Shown piece after piece: positions 27,577 to 36,491 of a stretch of DNA of 51,038 nucleotides (position 1 is the first letter of the stretch; every line of letters starts with the position of its first letter). Origin of the DNA: Bacteroidales bacterium (GTDB lineage: Bacteria; Bacteroidota; Bacteroidia; Bacteroidales; FEN-979); NCBI GenBank assembly GCA_023231065.1, contig JALNWE010000017.1, positions 1 through 51,038 on the forward strand, given 5' to 3'. The notes under the pieces were generated by a model. That model was not told where the DNA came from. It ran no database searches and saw nothing but the letters and a program-made list of their open reading frames with translations. Position numbers and translations under genes: made by a program.

Positions 27577-29619
27577 ATGAAACATTTTTCGCCCCTTGTT
27601 TTATTCATCTTTTTATTCGTCTCGACCTTACAAGCACAGGATACTGTAAAGGAGCCCATTCCTGTTCTGAAACATTGGATGACCTCTGAAGAATTGCTGC
27701 GCAAGGGGGAGATCGGAAAATTTTTTGTGGAGACTGATCCACCTGTGGCCCCAATCAGGGATGTTGCAGAATTCGACCGGATGCAGGGTGCGCTTATCCG
27801 CTATCCATTCGGGATCCCGATTCTTTTAATCAAAGAAATGGCTTTGGATGTGGAAGTAACGACCATTGTTGCTTCGACCTCTCAGAAAAATACTGTGATC
27901 CAACAATATCTTGCCAATGGAGTCGATACCAGCCATTGTAATTTTTTGATTGCCCCTACCGACTCATATTGGACACGTGATTATGGCCCCTGGTTTGTTT
28001 CCGACAGTTCCAATCAAATCGGGATTGTTGATTTCCCATATAACAGGCCCCGTCCAGATGACGATGAAATTCCGAAGAAAGTTGCGACCATGCTGGGCAT
28101 TCCATGGTATGGAATGAACCTGATATCAACAGGCGGCAATTATATGACGGATGGGTTGGGAATTGCGGCTTCGACCACACTCGTTTGGGAAGAGAATCCG
28201 GGACAAACACACGTACAGGTTGCAACCAAGGTACAGGATTATCTTGGAATTGAAAATTATCAGGTTGTACCGGATCCGAATAATACTTACATCGACCACA
28301 TTGATTGCTGGGGGAAATTTTTAGCGCCTGACAAAATATTGATCCGCAAAGTTCCTCCTTCCCACTCCAGGTATGCTGCCATTGAGGCCACCGCTGCCTA
28401 CTGGGAATCACAGGTGTGTCCTTATGGGTATCCTTATCATGTTTATCGTGTTATGACGGGGCAGGATCAGCCCTATACCAATTCGATCATACTGAACGAT
28501 AAGGCGCTGGTACCATTCATGGGATCAAACTGGGACGATAGCGCCAAAGCCGTATATGAAGAGGCTCTGCCGGGATATACGGTCAAGGGATTTATTGGCA
28601 ATCCATCTACCCCCTGGGAATCGACCGATGCCTTGCATTGCCGTGTTATGGGGATTGCCGATGTGGGCCAATTGTACATCAGGCATATTCCTTTATCGGG
28701 TAACCAACCCGGCGGACAAGATTACATGATCAGTGCAGACATCATTGCCTGTAGCCATCAACCGGTAAAAAACGATTCAGTTTTTATCCATTATCAAATC
28801 AACCAGGGCGCTTATGCTACTGCACTGATGTCCAATACAGGATCAAACCATTATCAGGGAGTCATCCCGAAACAGCCGGGAGGAAGCATCATCCGATATT
28901 ATCTCTCTGCCGCTGATCAGTCGGGACGTCATTCAACCACGCCGCTTATCGGCTCAGCCGATCCGTTCCAATTCGAAAGCATTACTACCTTGCTGACAAC
29001 CTTACCGGACACCCTTTGGTACAATACTTATCCTGAAGCCTGGTATGGAAAGTATTTCAGAATTCAAAATGACCTTGCAACCAATGTGACCCTGACCGCC
29101 CTTCAGATGGGAGGAATGGAAGTTCCCTGGTGGATTGATTCCATCTCGGTCCCCGCCTTACCTCATCTTTTGGCTCCAGGCGACACGATATCTGTTTTGG
29201 TGAAAGTACCTATAGGGGTCAATAATTCACCGACAATCAATTATTATCTGGATTCTCTCAGGATCACCTCCACTGCGGGGATTCAGCATGTAGCCCTGAT
29301 GATCAATGCCGATATCCTGAATGAAGCGCCCAGCCATGATGCCACAGCAGGGCTCAGATCCAGTTATCCGAATCCATTTTCCGGTGAAACCGCCATTCCT
29401 TTTATTTTACGCAGCGGGGATCAGGTAACACTGGAAATTTTCGATATGCGCGGGAGGAAGATCCGTACCCTGCTGAACGACATGAAGTCGGCAGGACTTC
29501 ATAAGATAATATGGAACGGGAACGATGATCAGGGTAACCGACTACCGGGAGGAATTTATTTATACAGATTAACGACCGGGAATAAAATCTCCACCAAACG
29601 AATGGTCCTTATCCGTTAG
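27577..29619 (+). CDS. Secreted PPAD-like peptidylarginine deiminase with T9SS C-terminal domain
   Basis: A 680-residue protein: signal peptide (about 1-21), agmatine-deiminase/PPAD-type catalytic domain (about 40-370), two beta-sandwich domains and a T9SS type A C-terminal domain (about 595-680, with YPNPFSGET and GGIYLYRL). All expected catalytic residues are visible: Asp135 (WTRDYGPW), His241 and Asp243 (IDHIDCW), Asn302 and Cys355 (HCRV). Arg157 and Arg159 (YNRPRP) align in spacing with Arg152/Arg154 of Porphyromonas gingivalis PPAD, which bind the carboxylate of C-terminal arginines. The protein is therefore predicted to citrullinate C-terminal arginines of secreted or host peptides. It has an extra beta domain compared with the 556-residue PPAD. 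An ordinary agmatine deiminase is unlikely given secretion and these arginines. Confidence 0.88.
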   Translation: MKHFSPLVLFIFLFVSTLQAQDTVKEPIPVLKHWMTSEELLRKGEIGKFFVETDPPVAPIRDVAEFDRMQGALIRYPFGIPILLIKEMALDVEVTTIVASTSQKNTVIQQYLANGVDTSHCNFLIAPTDSYWTRDYGPWFVSDSSNQIGIVDFPYNRPRPDDDEIPKKVATMLGIPWYGMNLISTGGNYMTDGLGIAASTTLVWEENPGQTHVQVATKVQDYLGIENYQVVPDPNNTYIDHIDCWGKFLAPDKILIRKVPPSHSRYAAIEATAAYWESQVCPYGYPYHVYRVMTGQDQPYTNSIILNDKALVPFMGSNWDDSAKAVYEEALPGYTVKGFIGNPSTPWESTDALHCRVMGIADVGQLYIRHIPLSGNQPGGQDYMISADIIACSHQPVKNDSVFIHYQINQGAYATALMSNTGSNHYQGVIPKQPGGSIIRYYLSAADQSGRHSTTPLIGSADPFQFESITTLLTTLPDTLWYNTYPEAWYGKYFRIQNDLATNVTLTALQMGGMEVPWWIDSISVPALPHLLAPGDTISVLVKVPIGVNNSPTINYYLDSLRITSTAGIQHVALMINADILNEAPSHDATAGLRSSYPNPFSGETAIPFILRSGDQVTLEIFDMRGRKIRTLLNDMKSAGLHKIIWNGNDDQGNRLPGGIYLYRLTTGNKISTKRMVLIR

Positions 29620-31129
29620 CCCGTTGTTCCGGACGCATTTGCGGGAAGAAAAGGACATCCTGAATGGATGGTGAGTTCGTCATGATCATGGTTAGCCTGT
29701 CGATGCCGATCCCAAGCCCTGCCGTAGGCGGCATACCGAATTCAAGGGCACGCAGAAAGTCTTCATCCAGCGCCATCGATTCATCATCTCCACGCTTACC
29801 CAATTCAAGCTGAGATTCAAAACGCGCTCGCTGATCGATCGGATCATTCAGTTCGGAAAAGGCATTGCATAACTCCTTCCCGTTGCAGATGGCCTCGAAC
29901 CGTTCCACCAGGGATTCCTTGCAGCGGTGTTTCTTGGCAAGGGGGGACATTTCAACCGGATAATCGGTGATAAAGGTTGGCTGGATGAGCAATGGTTCAC
30001 ACTTTTCACCAAAGATCTGATCTATGATCTTCCCTTTTGCCATGGTATTATCAATGGGGACATTCAACTCTTTCGCGACCGAAACCAAGGCTTCCTCCGA
30101 AAGGCCTTCAATATTAACCCCGGTAAATTGCCGGATCACATCAAACATGGTGGACCGTTTCCATGGACGTTTGAAATCGATCAGGTTTTCACCAACCTGT
30201 ACCTGTGTTTTACCATGAAGATCAAGAGCTATCTTTTCGACCATTTCTTCCACGAGGTCCATCATCCATTCGTAATCTTTATACGCCACATATAGCTCCA
30301 TCTGGGTAAATTCCGGGTTATGGAACCGGTCCATGCCTTCATTCCTGAAATCCTTGGAGAATTCATATACTCCCTGGTACCCTCCTACGATTAATCTTTT
30401 CAGATAAAGTTCATTGGCGATCCGGAGATATAGGGTCATATCCAGGGTGTTATGGTAAGTCTTGAATGGGCGCGCTGTTGCACCGCCATACAAGGGTTGT
30501 AAAATGGGCGTTTCAACTTCCAGGTAACCAAGGGTATTAAGAAACCCACGCATGGAATTGATGAGGATATTCCTTTTCACAAAGACTTCCCGTACTTCAG
30601 GATTTACAATCAGATCGACATACCGTTGACGATACCGTTGCTCGGGATCGGTGTAAGCATCAAAGACCGCATCTTCCTTTTCCTTAACGATTGGAAGGAC
30701 CCGCAAGGATTTGCTGAGCAATTTCAGGGATTTGACATGAATGGTAATTTCTCCCATCTGGGTGATAAAAACAAAACCTGTGATACCGATGATATCGCCA
30801 ATATCAAGCAATTTTTTAAAGACCGTGTTGTACAACGTTTTATCTTCCCCCGGACAAATATCATCCCGTTTGATATATAATTGGATCCGGCCGGTTTCAT
30901 CCTGTAATTCCGAGAATGAAGCTGCTCCCATAATACGCCGGCTCATCATCCGGCCGGCTATGCTCACATTTTGAAAAAGGGTATTGTTATCGGGGAATCT
31001 TTCTTTAATTTCAGATGACCGGACATTCACTTCAAAAGTTGGTGCGGGATAAGGATCAATGCCGAGTTTGATCAGTTCGTTTAATGAATTCCGGCGGATA
31101 ATCTCCTGTTCAGTCAATCCAGTTGTCAT
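29609..31129 (-). CDS. lysS: Lysyl-tRNA synthetase (class II)
   Basis: A 506-residue class II synthetase with an N-terminal OB-fold anticodon-binding domain (SIAGRMMSRRIMGAASFSEL) and the catalytic core, including motif 2 (FRNEGMDRFHNPEFTQMEL) and motif 3 (GLGIGIDRL). It charges tRNA-Lys. It lies 29 bp after recO, with an exact TAnnTTTG element in that gap, so it may be transcribed both with recO and on its own. Its 3' end overlaps the convergent deiminase gene by 11 bp. Confidence 0.97.
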   Translation of the reverse strand: MTTGLTEQEIIRRNSLNELIKLGIDPYPAPTFEVNVRSSEIKERFPDNNTLFQNVSIAGRMMSRRIMGAASFSELQDETGRIQLYIKRDDICPGEDKTLYNTVFKKLLDIGDIIGITGFVFITQMGEITIHVKSLKLLSKSLRVLPIVKEKEDAVFDAYTDPEQRYRQRYVDLIVNPEVREVFVKRNILINSMRGFLNTLGYLEVETPILQPLYGGATARPFKTYHNTLDMTLYLRIANELYLKRLIVGGYQGVYEFSKDFRNEGMDRFHNPEFTQMELYVAYKDYEWMMDLVEEMVEKIALDLHGKTQVQVGENLIDFKRPWKRSTMFDVIRQFTGVNIEGLSEEALVSVAKELNVPIDNTMAKGKIIDQIFGEKCEPLLIQPTFITDYPVEMSPLAKKHRCKESLVERFEAICNGKELCNAFSELNDPIDQRARFESQLELGKRGDDESMALDEDFLRALEFGMPPTAGLGIGIDRLTMIMTNSPSIQDVLFFPQMRPEQRANG

Positions 31130-31145
31130 AAATCGAAATTTTCAG

Positions 31146-31153
31146 CAAAGATA
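31146..31153 (-). promoter_or_regulatory. Putative lysS -7 element
   Basis: Minus-strand TATCTTTG in the recO-lysS gap is an exact TAnnTTTG match, 16 bp before the lysS start. No TTG is visible at -33. Confidence 0.4.
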
Positions 31154-31158
31154 AGGAA

Positions 31159-31884
31159 TTAAGAGAAAACCCCGTGGAGGATATGATGCGATTCTACCCC
31201 TTTAAAGCCCGGAAGATGGAGTTTATAATAGAGCAGAATAATGTCAAGGATATGATTACGGGTTTCAGGTTTCATGGATACGACAGACAGGCCTTGCCCG
31301 GAAAGACAAAGCAAATGGTATAATTGTTTACTGTCTGTAGCATCAAGATAATGGGTATGATCAGGAATATAGGCTTGGAATTGACCTTCCCTTAGATTGA
31401 AAACCGGTGTATCAGCGCAATAATTCAACTGAGGAAAAATCCCCAGGTGATGGCACAATTGCAAGGCAAAAAAAAGATGAAATGCGGCAACAGATTCGGT
31501 TGTGCTATCCAGTTCCATACAGGAATTCCGGATGAAAGCAAATAATTCGGGATTGGGCTCCTCTTCCCGTATGGAATGATAAAGCAATTCATTCAGGAAA
31601 AGGGTCACGGAACTTTTTCTGATGTCGAAAGGGATAGAATGATAAGGATAGGCCAACCGGATCTCTTTTACCGAATGAAGTGTTTGTTTTTCTTTGTGGT
31701 AAACAACCATATCTAACAAAGTCAGGGGCTGAAAAAGGCCTGATTTGATCCTGGAACGTGGACTTCGGACACCCCTGAAAAGATAAGACTGGATGCCGAA
31801 AAGTTCTGTGTAAATTTTAACGATTACACTGGTTTCCGAATATTTAATAGAATGAAATACGATGCCCTGCGTTGAATGAAGCAT
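31159..31884 (-). CDS. recO: DNA repair protein RecO
   Basis: A 241-residue RecO: N-terminal OB fold (residues 1-80: TQGIVFHSIKYSETSVIVKIYT then SYLFRGVRS), followed by a helical domain. RecO loads RecA onto SSB-coated single-stranded DNA with RecR in the RecFOR pathway. The zinc-finger cysteines found in some RecO proteins are not evident here, as in many Bacteroidota RecO. Its ATG shares one base with the porZ-like stop (TGATG), indicating coupled translation. Confidence 0.9.
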   Translation of the reverse strand: MLHSTQGIVFHSIKYSETSVIVKIYTELFGIQSYLFRGVRSPRSRIKSGLFQPLTLLDMVVYHKEKQTLHSVKEIRLAYPYHSIPFDIRKSSVTLFLNELLYHSIREEEPNPELFAFIRNSCMELDSTTESVAAFHLFFALQLCHHLGIFPQLNYCADTPVFNLREGQFQAYIPDHTHYLDATDSKQLYHLLCLSGQGLSVVSMKPETRNHILDIILLYYKLHLPGFKGVESHHILHGVFS

Positions 31885-34217
31885 CAGTTTATGATCAGGA
31901 TTTTTGTGACAACTTTTTCAGTTCCACTGTCGTTGGAGACATAAACCAGATAAACCCCGGTATGTGCCTTCCTGCCATCGAAGTTATTACCATCCCAGAT
32001 GGCTTGTCCCCCTTGGGCATGGGTAGAATAAACCAGGGCGCCGTTCACGTCGGTAATCCTTACCTGGGCATTGGCGACCAAGCCTTTGATCGCGATAAAG
32101 CCGCTGAAATCCGACTTTACAGGATTCGGAAAGGCATATACATTTTCGTTGGTGTCTCCTCCCGGAGTGGCAGGCCCCCGAAAGGAAATGACCCCCTTGT
32201 CCGTACCAAAAAACACATCTCCTTCTTTATTCAGGGCGAGGCATATTATCCGGTCTGAAAGCAGGGGACTGTCTTCGGCTGTGAAATGGTATTTTTGTTT
32301 GGTCCCGTCTTCCGAAAAACAATATACCCCGCCCCGGTCCGTTCCAATCCATTTTTGATTGGCCCCGTCCACAGCAATGGCGGTTACCGTTTCACTTTCA
32401 AGAAGATACTGGACATAACTTCCTTGTTGAACAAGGATACGCTGGCAGTCGAAATTCTGACCGGTAAAGATGTTCTCTGGAGAATAAAAAACAGCCACAC
32501 CATTTTCAGTACCGATCCATATTTCTCCGTTCTTGTCTTCAGCCATGGCATAAACCGTTGTACCGGGGATGTTTCCACTTCCCACAGAAGAATTCAATAA
32601 CTGTGATCGATCATCCGATGGATCCGTGGGTGTGCCATTGTCGGTAAAAACCAGGAGGGAGTTTATATTCATATTTCCATACCGCATTTGTATCCATTTT
32701 TGGCCAATACTGGTGACCATGATCTGTCCCAGGTCATTTTCATTTACGGCGGGAATTGTAAATCCAGTCCATTCATCTCCTTTTTTCATGGATAAACAAC
32801 TGTTATTATGAGCTGTTACAACCCATAAATTGCCATCGGTATCGAAGGTCAGGCCACCCACCCTTATATCTGAAGTATCCGATGAAGTATGATGCCGCAG
32901 GGTGCTGTTACTTTCTGTATATCGCCTGACAGCCGAATCGTTGTACAATTCCACCACACCCCCGCCAAATGATCCGGCATATACACGATTGTTATCAAAG
33001 GGATCCATGGCTACCGCAACAACATCATGGGCCAGTCCCATCAGCGGACTGGTGCTTGCTGTAATGTTTTTCCAGTTCACATTGTCAAAATGATATACCT
33101 GTCCCTGGTAGTAGAGTGGGGTATACGATGCATCCCTTCCTCCCGGAGCGATAAGGAGATTGTTACCCTGGGCTGACATACTGAATGCAGAAGCAGTCAG
33201 GGGACCGCTCAGCGTGAAATGGCGCAGCACACCGTCTTGCATTTCATAATTGATCAATCCCGAATAGGTGTCTGAAATCCACAAATTACCTGTCAGATCA
33301 GCAACCGCATCAGTCGGGTAAGGGCCTCCCGGATCATAGGTCCAAACAGTAGTAAGTAGATTCAGATCGGTATCAAAATCACATACAAAATAATTATATG
33401 AAACAACTAAATATTTATCGTTTGCCTGAAGGTGCATGATTGTATTATAATTATCTCTTTCCCAACGGTTCCAAAGGCCATTTGAAAACATACAAATCGT
33501 ATCCGAAATTCCGTTCCCGGATTGCTTGCTGACAAGGATTTTTCCGTTGAAACGCACAACGCTGTTGTACGTGGCAGCAGTATCAATGCCTAAATCCCGA
33601 TGCCAGGAAGCGAAATTAGCCAGGTTCGGATCTTTGACCCAGGCTTTATAAATCCCTTTCTCGGTCGCCGCAAAAATACTATCATGCCCGTCGGTTGTCA
33701 TGGCTAATACATTGACCTGGCTGCCCTGCTGCCCGATATAATAGGTGTCCCGGATCTCTTCTTTATTAATATCAAGGACAACAATCCCGAAACCACAAGA
33801 CAAATAGGCATCTTTGCCAATAAAATAAATGTCATTAATGGTTTTATTTCCCAGGATGGTTTTCCGTTTGATATCGGAAATATTAATGATGGTATTGTTT
33901 TTTATCAAATCGATATTGGCATTGGTATAAGCTATGACCAGCGTTTTGTATTCCTTGTTGTAATTGATGCAACTGATCCCGATATCGGACAATCCTGTGA
34001 TTTTAGTAATCCTGACGACACTAAGATCTTCTTTATTTACATAAAACACCGCATAGGGGGTAGAGCAATAAATTCTATCGCTGGCCTCCGTAACAGAATT
34101 ACAAAGGGTATATGGGAGCTCATCGCGCCATTGACCAACAGGAACCTGCTGGGCCATTACACTGGTAACCTCCGGGATAACCAGGAGGCAGGTTAATAAG
34201 TATCGGAATAGTTTCAT
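31884..34217 (-). CDS. porZ: PorZ-like T9SS surface protein (beta-propeller)
   Basis: A 777-residue secreted protein, close to the 776 residues of P. gingivalis PorZ. It has a signal peptide (cleaved after about residue 22), two seven-bladed beta-propellers of two-component-regulator type (repeats such as GLSDIGISCINYN and GEIWIGTENGVAVF), and a C-terminal T9SS domain (about 695-777: AFPNPVKSDFSGFI, then GVYLVYVSNDSG). In P. gingivalis PorZ belongs to the attachment complex that delivers anionic LPS to the PorU sortase, which anchors T9SS cargo. The gene opens an operon with recO. Confidence in PorZ specifically comes from length, layout and the recO linkage; other propeller T9SS proteins are possible. 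Confidence 0.78.
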   Translation of the reverse strand: MKLFRYLLTCLLVIPEVTSVMAQQVPVGQWRDELPYTLCNSVTEASDRIYCSTPYAVFYVNKEDLSVVRITKITGLSDIGISCINYNKEYKTLVIAYTNANIDLIKNNTIINISDIKRKTILGNKTINDIYFIGKDAYLSCGFGIVVLDINKEEIRDTYYIGQQGSQVNVLAMTTDGHDSIFAATEKGIYKAWVKDPNLANFASWHRDLGIDTAATYNSVVRFNGKILVSKQSGNGISDTICMFSNGLWNRWERDNYNTIMHLQANDKYLVVSYNYFVCDFDTDLNLLTTVWTYDPGGPYPTDAVADLTGNLWISDTYSGLINYEMQDGVLRHFTLSGPLTASAFSMSAQGNNLLIAPGGRDASYTPLYYQGQVYHFDNVNWKNITASTSPLMGLAHDVVAVAMDPFDNNRVYAGSFGGGVVELYNDSAVRRYTESNSTLRHHTSSDTSDIRVGGLTFDTDGNLWVVTAHNNSCLSMKKGDEWTGFTIPAVNENDLGQIMVTSIGQKWIQMRYGNMNINSLLVFTDNGTPTDPSDDRSQLLNSSVGSGNIPGTTVYAMAEDKNGEIWIGTENGVAVFYSPENIFTGQNFDCQRILVQQGSYVQYLLESETVTAIAVDGANQKWIGTDRGGVYCFSEDGTKQKYHFTAEDSPLLSDRIICLALNKEGDVFFGTDKGVISFRGPATPGGDTNENVYAFPNPVKSDFSGFIAIKGLVANAQVRITDVNGALVYSTHAQGGQAIWDGNNFDGRKAHTGVYLVYVSNDSGTEKVVTKILIIN

Positions 34218-34239
34218 GAATGTTGAATTTCAGAAAGAA

Positions 34240-34271
34240 CAAAGCTATTCAAATAACTGATTTTTCCCCAA
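34240..34271 (-). promoter_or_regulatory. Promoter of the porZ-recO operon
   Basis: Minus-strand TTG (34269-34271) and TAGCTTTG (34240-34247, exact -7) are separated by 21 bp; the -7 lies 22 bp upstream of the start codon. Confidence 0.55.
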
Positions 34272-34294
34272 TTTATTGTAGAAAATCAGCAGGT

Positions 34295-35572
34295 TCACAT
34301 GATCATTCCCGCAGCGACAGTTTCGTTCGTGGCTTCATCGATCAGGATAATACTTCCTGTGATCCGGTTTTTTGAATACGGATCAAAAAATAAAGGTTTT
34401 GTAGTACGGATCCAGATGGATGCGATATCATTCATTTTAACATTTATGCAGGAGGAAATTTTTTCCAATGTGTTAATATTGAGAACATAATCTACTTCCC
34501 GGATGATACACCGGGCATCCCTTGTAGTGTGTTTTAAGGCATAGCGGCCGTTGACCTGAAGGGGCCTGGGATTCATCCAGCATATCATGGCATTAATGTC
34601 GCAACTTTCGGTTGGATAATCCTCTGCTCCGGTGATCATATCCCCTCGGCTGATATCCACATCATCCCTGAGTGTCAATGTCACAGACATGGGTGGGTGG
34701 GCTTCGGCGAGAGGGCCATTGAAAGTATCGATGGAAATGATTTCGCTCTGTATCCGGGAGGGAAGGATCATGATTTTATCGCCGGGATGAAAAAATCCAC
34801 CGGCTACCCTGCCCGCGTAGCCCCGGTAATCATGATATTCGTTTGATTCCGGCCGGATAACATACTGAACCGGGAACCTCGGATGCCGGAGATCATGGTC
34901 CTGGTCAATGGGGATGGCCTCCAATACCTGAAGAAGGGTCCCTTTATACCATTCCATATTGGTTGATGGCTTCACCACGTTATCTCCATGGAGGGCGCTG
35001 ATGGGGATAAAGTGAATATCCTTTTTCGGAAAAATCTGGTCTGCAAATTTTTGAAACTCAGCTGAAATATCTTTAAACACATCCTGCCGGTAATCCATCA
35101 GGTCCATTTTGTTAATACACACGATAATGTGCGGGATACCCAGCAGGGAAGCGATATAGGCATGGCGGTGTGTCTGTTCAATAACGCCATTCCTTGCGTC
35201 GATGAGGATGATGGCTGCATTGGCCGTAGAGGCTCCTGTAACCATGTTCCGGGTGTACTGAACATGTCCCGGAGTATCGGCAATGATAAATTTGCGGTTT
35301 GGGGTAGCGAAATACCGATAAGCGACATCAATGGTAATACCTTGTTCCCGCTCTGCCCTCAGGCCATCGGTGAACAATGCCAGATTAAGGTATTCGCTTC
35401 CTTTTTGAATACTGGCGCGCTTGACGGCATCAAGCTGATCTTCGAAAATCGATTTGCTGTCATATAAAAGCCTTCCAATCAGGGTACTTTTCCCATCATC
35501 AACACTGCCGGCTGTTGTGAACCGGAGAAGTTCCATGTTAAGATAGACCTGGTTCGAAAATTGCTTCTCCAT
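34295..35572 (-). CDS. cysN: Sulfate adenylyltransferase subunit 1 (GTPase)
   Basis: A 425-residue EF-Tu-like GTPase. The P-loop is GSVDDGKS (residues 22-29), followed by switch motif DTPGH and NKMD. Two beta-barrel domains follow. It uses GTP hydrolysis to drive formation of adenosine 5'-phosphosulfate from ATP and sulfate with CysD. There is no C-terminal APS kinase (CysC) fusion, and none is encoded nearby. Its start overlaps the cysD stop by one base. See cysD for the operon context. Confidence 0.95.
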   Translation of the reverse strand: MEKQFSNQVYLNMELLRFTTAGSVDDGKSTLIGRLLYDSKSIFEDQLDAVKRASIQKGSEYLNLALFTDGLRAEREQGITIDVAYRYFATPNRKFIIADTPGHVQYTRNMVTGASTANAAIILIDARNGVIEQTHRHAYIASLLGIPHIIVCINKMDLMDYRQDVFKDISAEFQKFADQIFPKKDIHFIPISALHGDNVVKPSTNMEWYKGTLLQVLEAIPIDQDHDLRHPRFPVQYVIRPESNEYHDYRGYAGRVAGGFFHPGDKIMILPSRIQSEIISIDTFNGPLAEAHPPMSVTLTLRDDVDISRGDMITGAEDYPTESCDINAMICWMNPRPLQVNGRYALKHTTRDARCIIREVDYVLNINTLEKISSCINVKMNDIASIWIRTTKPLFFDPYSKNRITGSIILIDEATNETVAAGMIM

Positions 35573-36477
35573 TAGAAATACCCCTCTTTTTTTCGATCTT
35601 CCATGGCTGCCTCCGAACGTTTGTCATCATATCGCCCGCCTCGTTCGGTGACCCTTGTAGCGGCAATTTCCTGAATGATATCTTCGATGGTATCGGCAGT
35701 GGACAGGGTCAATCCGGTACAACTGATATCCCCCACTGTCCGGCAACGGATCCGCTTGCGCTCGGTCTTTTCCGTGGGTTTCATCTGCATGAACGGAGCC
35801 GCTGCAAGCCAAACGCCATCCCGGTAAAACACGTCGCGTTCGTGTGTAAAATAGATGCTGGGAAGTTCAATTTGCTCCGCGAGAATATACTGCCATATAT
35901 CCATTTCAGTCCAGTTGCTGATAGGGAATACCCGGAAATGTTCGCCCAACCTTTTTTTACCATTGAAAAGGTACCACAATTCCGGCCGTTGGTTTTTCGG
36001 GTCCCATTGGCCGAATTCATCGCGATGCGAAAAGAAGCGTTCTTTTGCGCGGGCTTTTTCTTCATCGCGCCGGGCCCCGCCAATGGCGGCGTCAAACTTA
36101 TTCTTTTCGATGGTATCGAGCAGGGTCACGGTCTGAAGGACATTACGGCTGGCATTGATTCCCTTTTCTTCAACCACCCTCCCCGAATCAATAGATTCCT
36201 GAACTGATCCTACGATCAACCGGACATTCAAACGGGCAACAAGCCGGTCCCTGAAATCAATGGTTTCAATAAAATTATGGCCAGTGTCGATATGAAGTAA
36301 AGGAAATGGGATCCGCGCAGGATAAAATGCTTTTCTGGAAAGATGCACCAGGACGATGGAATCTTTTCCTCCCGAAAACAGTAATACCGGTCTTTCAAAC
36401 TGGGCAGCAACTTCCCGCAGGACATAAATAGCTTCAGCTTCCAGTTCCTTCAGGTGAGTTAACTGATAATGGCCCAT
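35572..36477 (-). CDS. cysD: Sulfate adenylyltransferase subunit 2
   Basis: A 301-residue PP-loop ATP pyrophosphatase-family subunit, with SGGKDS at residues 35-40 and the characteristic C-terminal segment RSEAAMEDRKKEGYF. It adenylates sulfate to APS. The start lies 14 bp after the stop of the wzc-like gene, so sulfate activation is placed in the same operon as exopolysaccharide export. No APS kinase, PAPS reductase or sulfotransferase gene is within the window, so whether APS is for cysteine or for sulfated polysaccharide cannot be decided here. Confidence 0.95.
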   Translation of the reverse strand: MGHYQLTHLKELEAEAIYVLREVAAQFERPVLLFSGGKDSIVLVHLSRKAFYPARIPFPLLHIDTGHNFIETIDFRDRLVARLNVRLIVGSVQESIDSGRVVEEKGINASRNVLQTVTLLDTIEKNKFDAAIGGARRDEEKARAKERFFSHRDEFGQWDPKNQRPELWYLFNGKKRLGEHFRVFPISNWTEMDIWQYILAEQIELPSIYFTHERDVFYRDGVWLAAAPFMQMKPTEKTERKRIRCRTVGDISCTGLTLSTADTIEDIIQEIAATRVTERGGRYDDKRSEAAMEDRKKEGYF

Positions 36478-36491
36478 CGTTGCTTTTTTTC

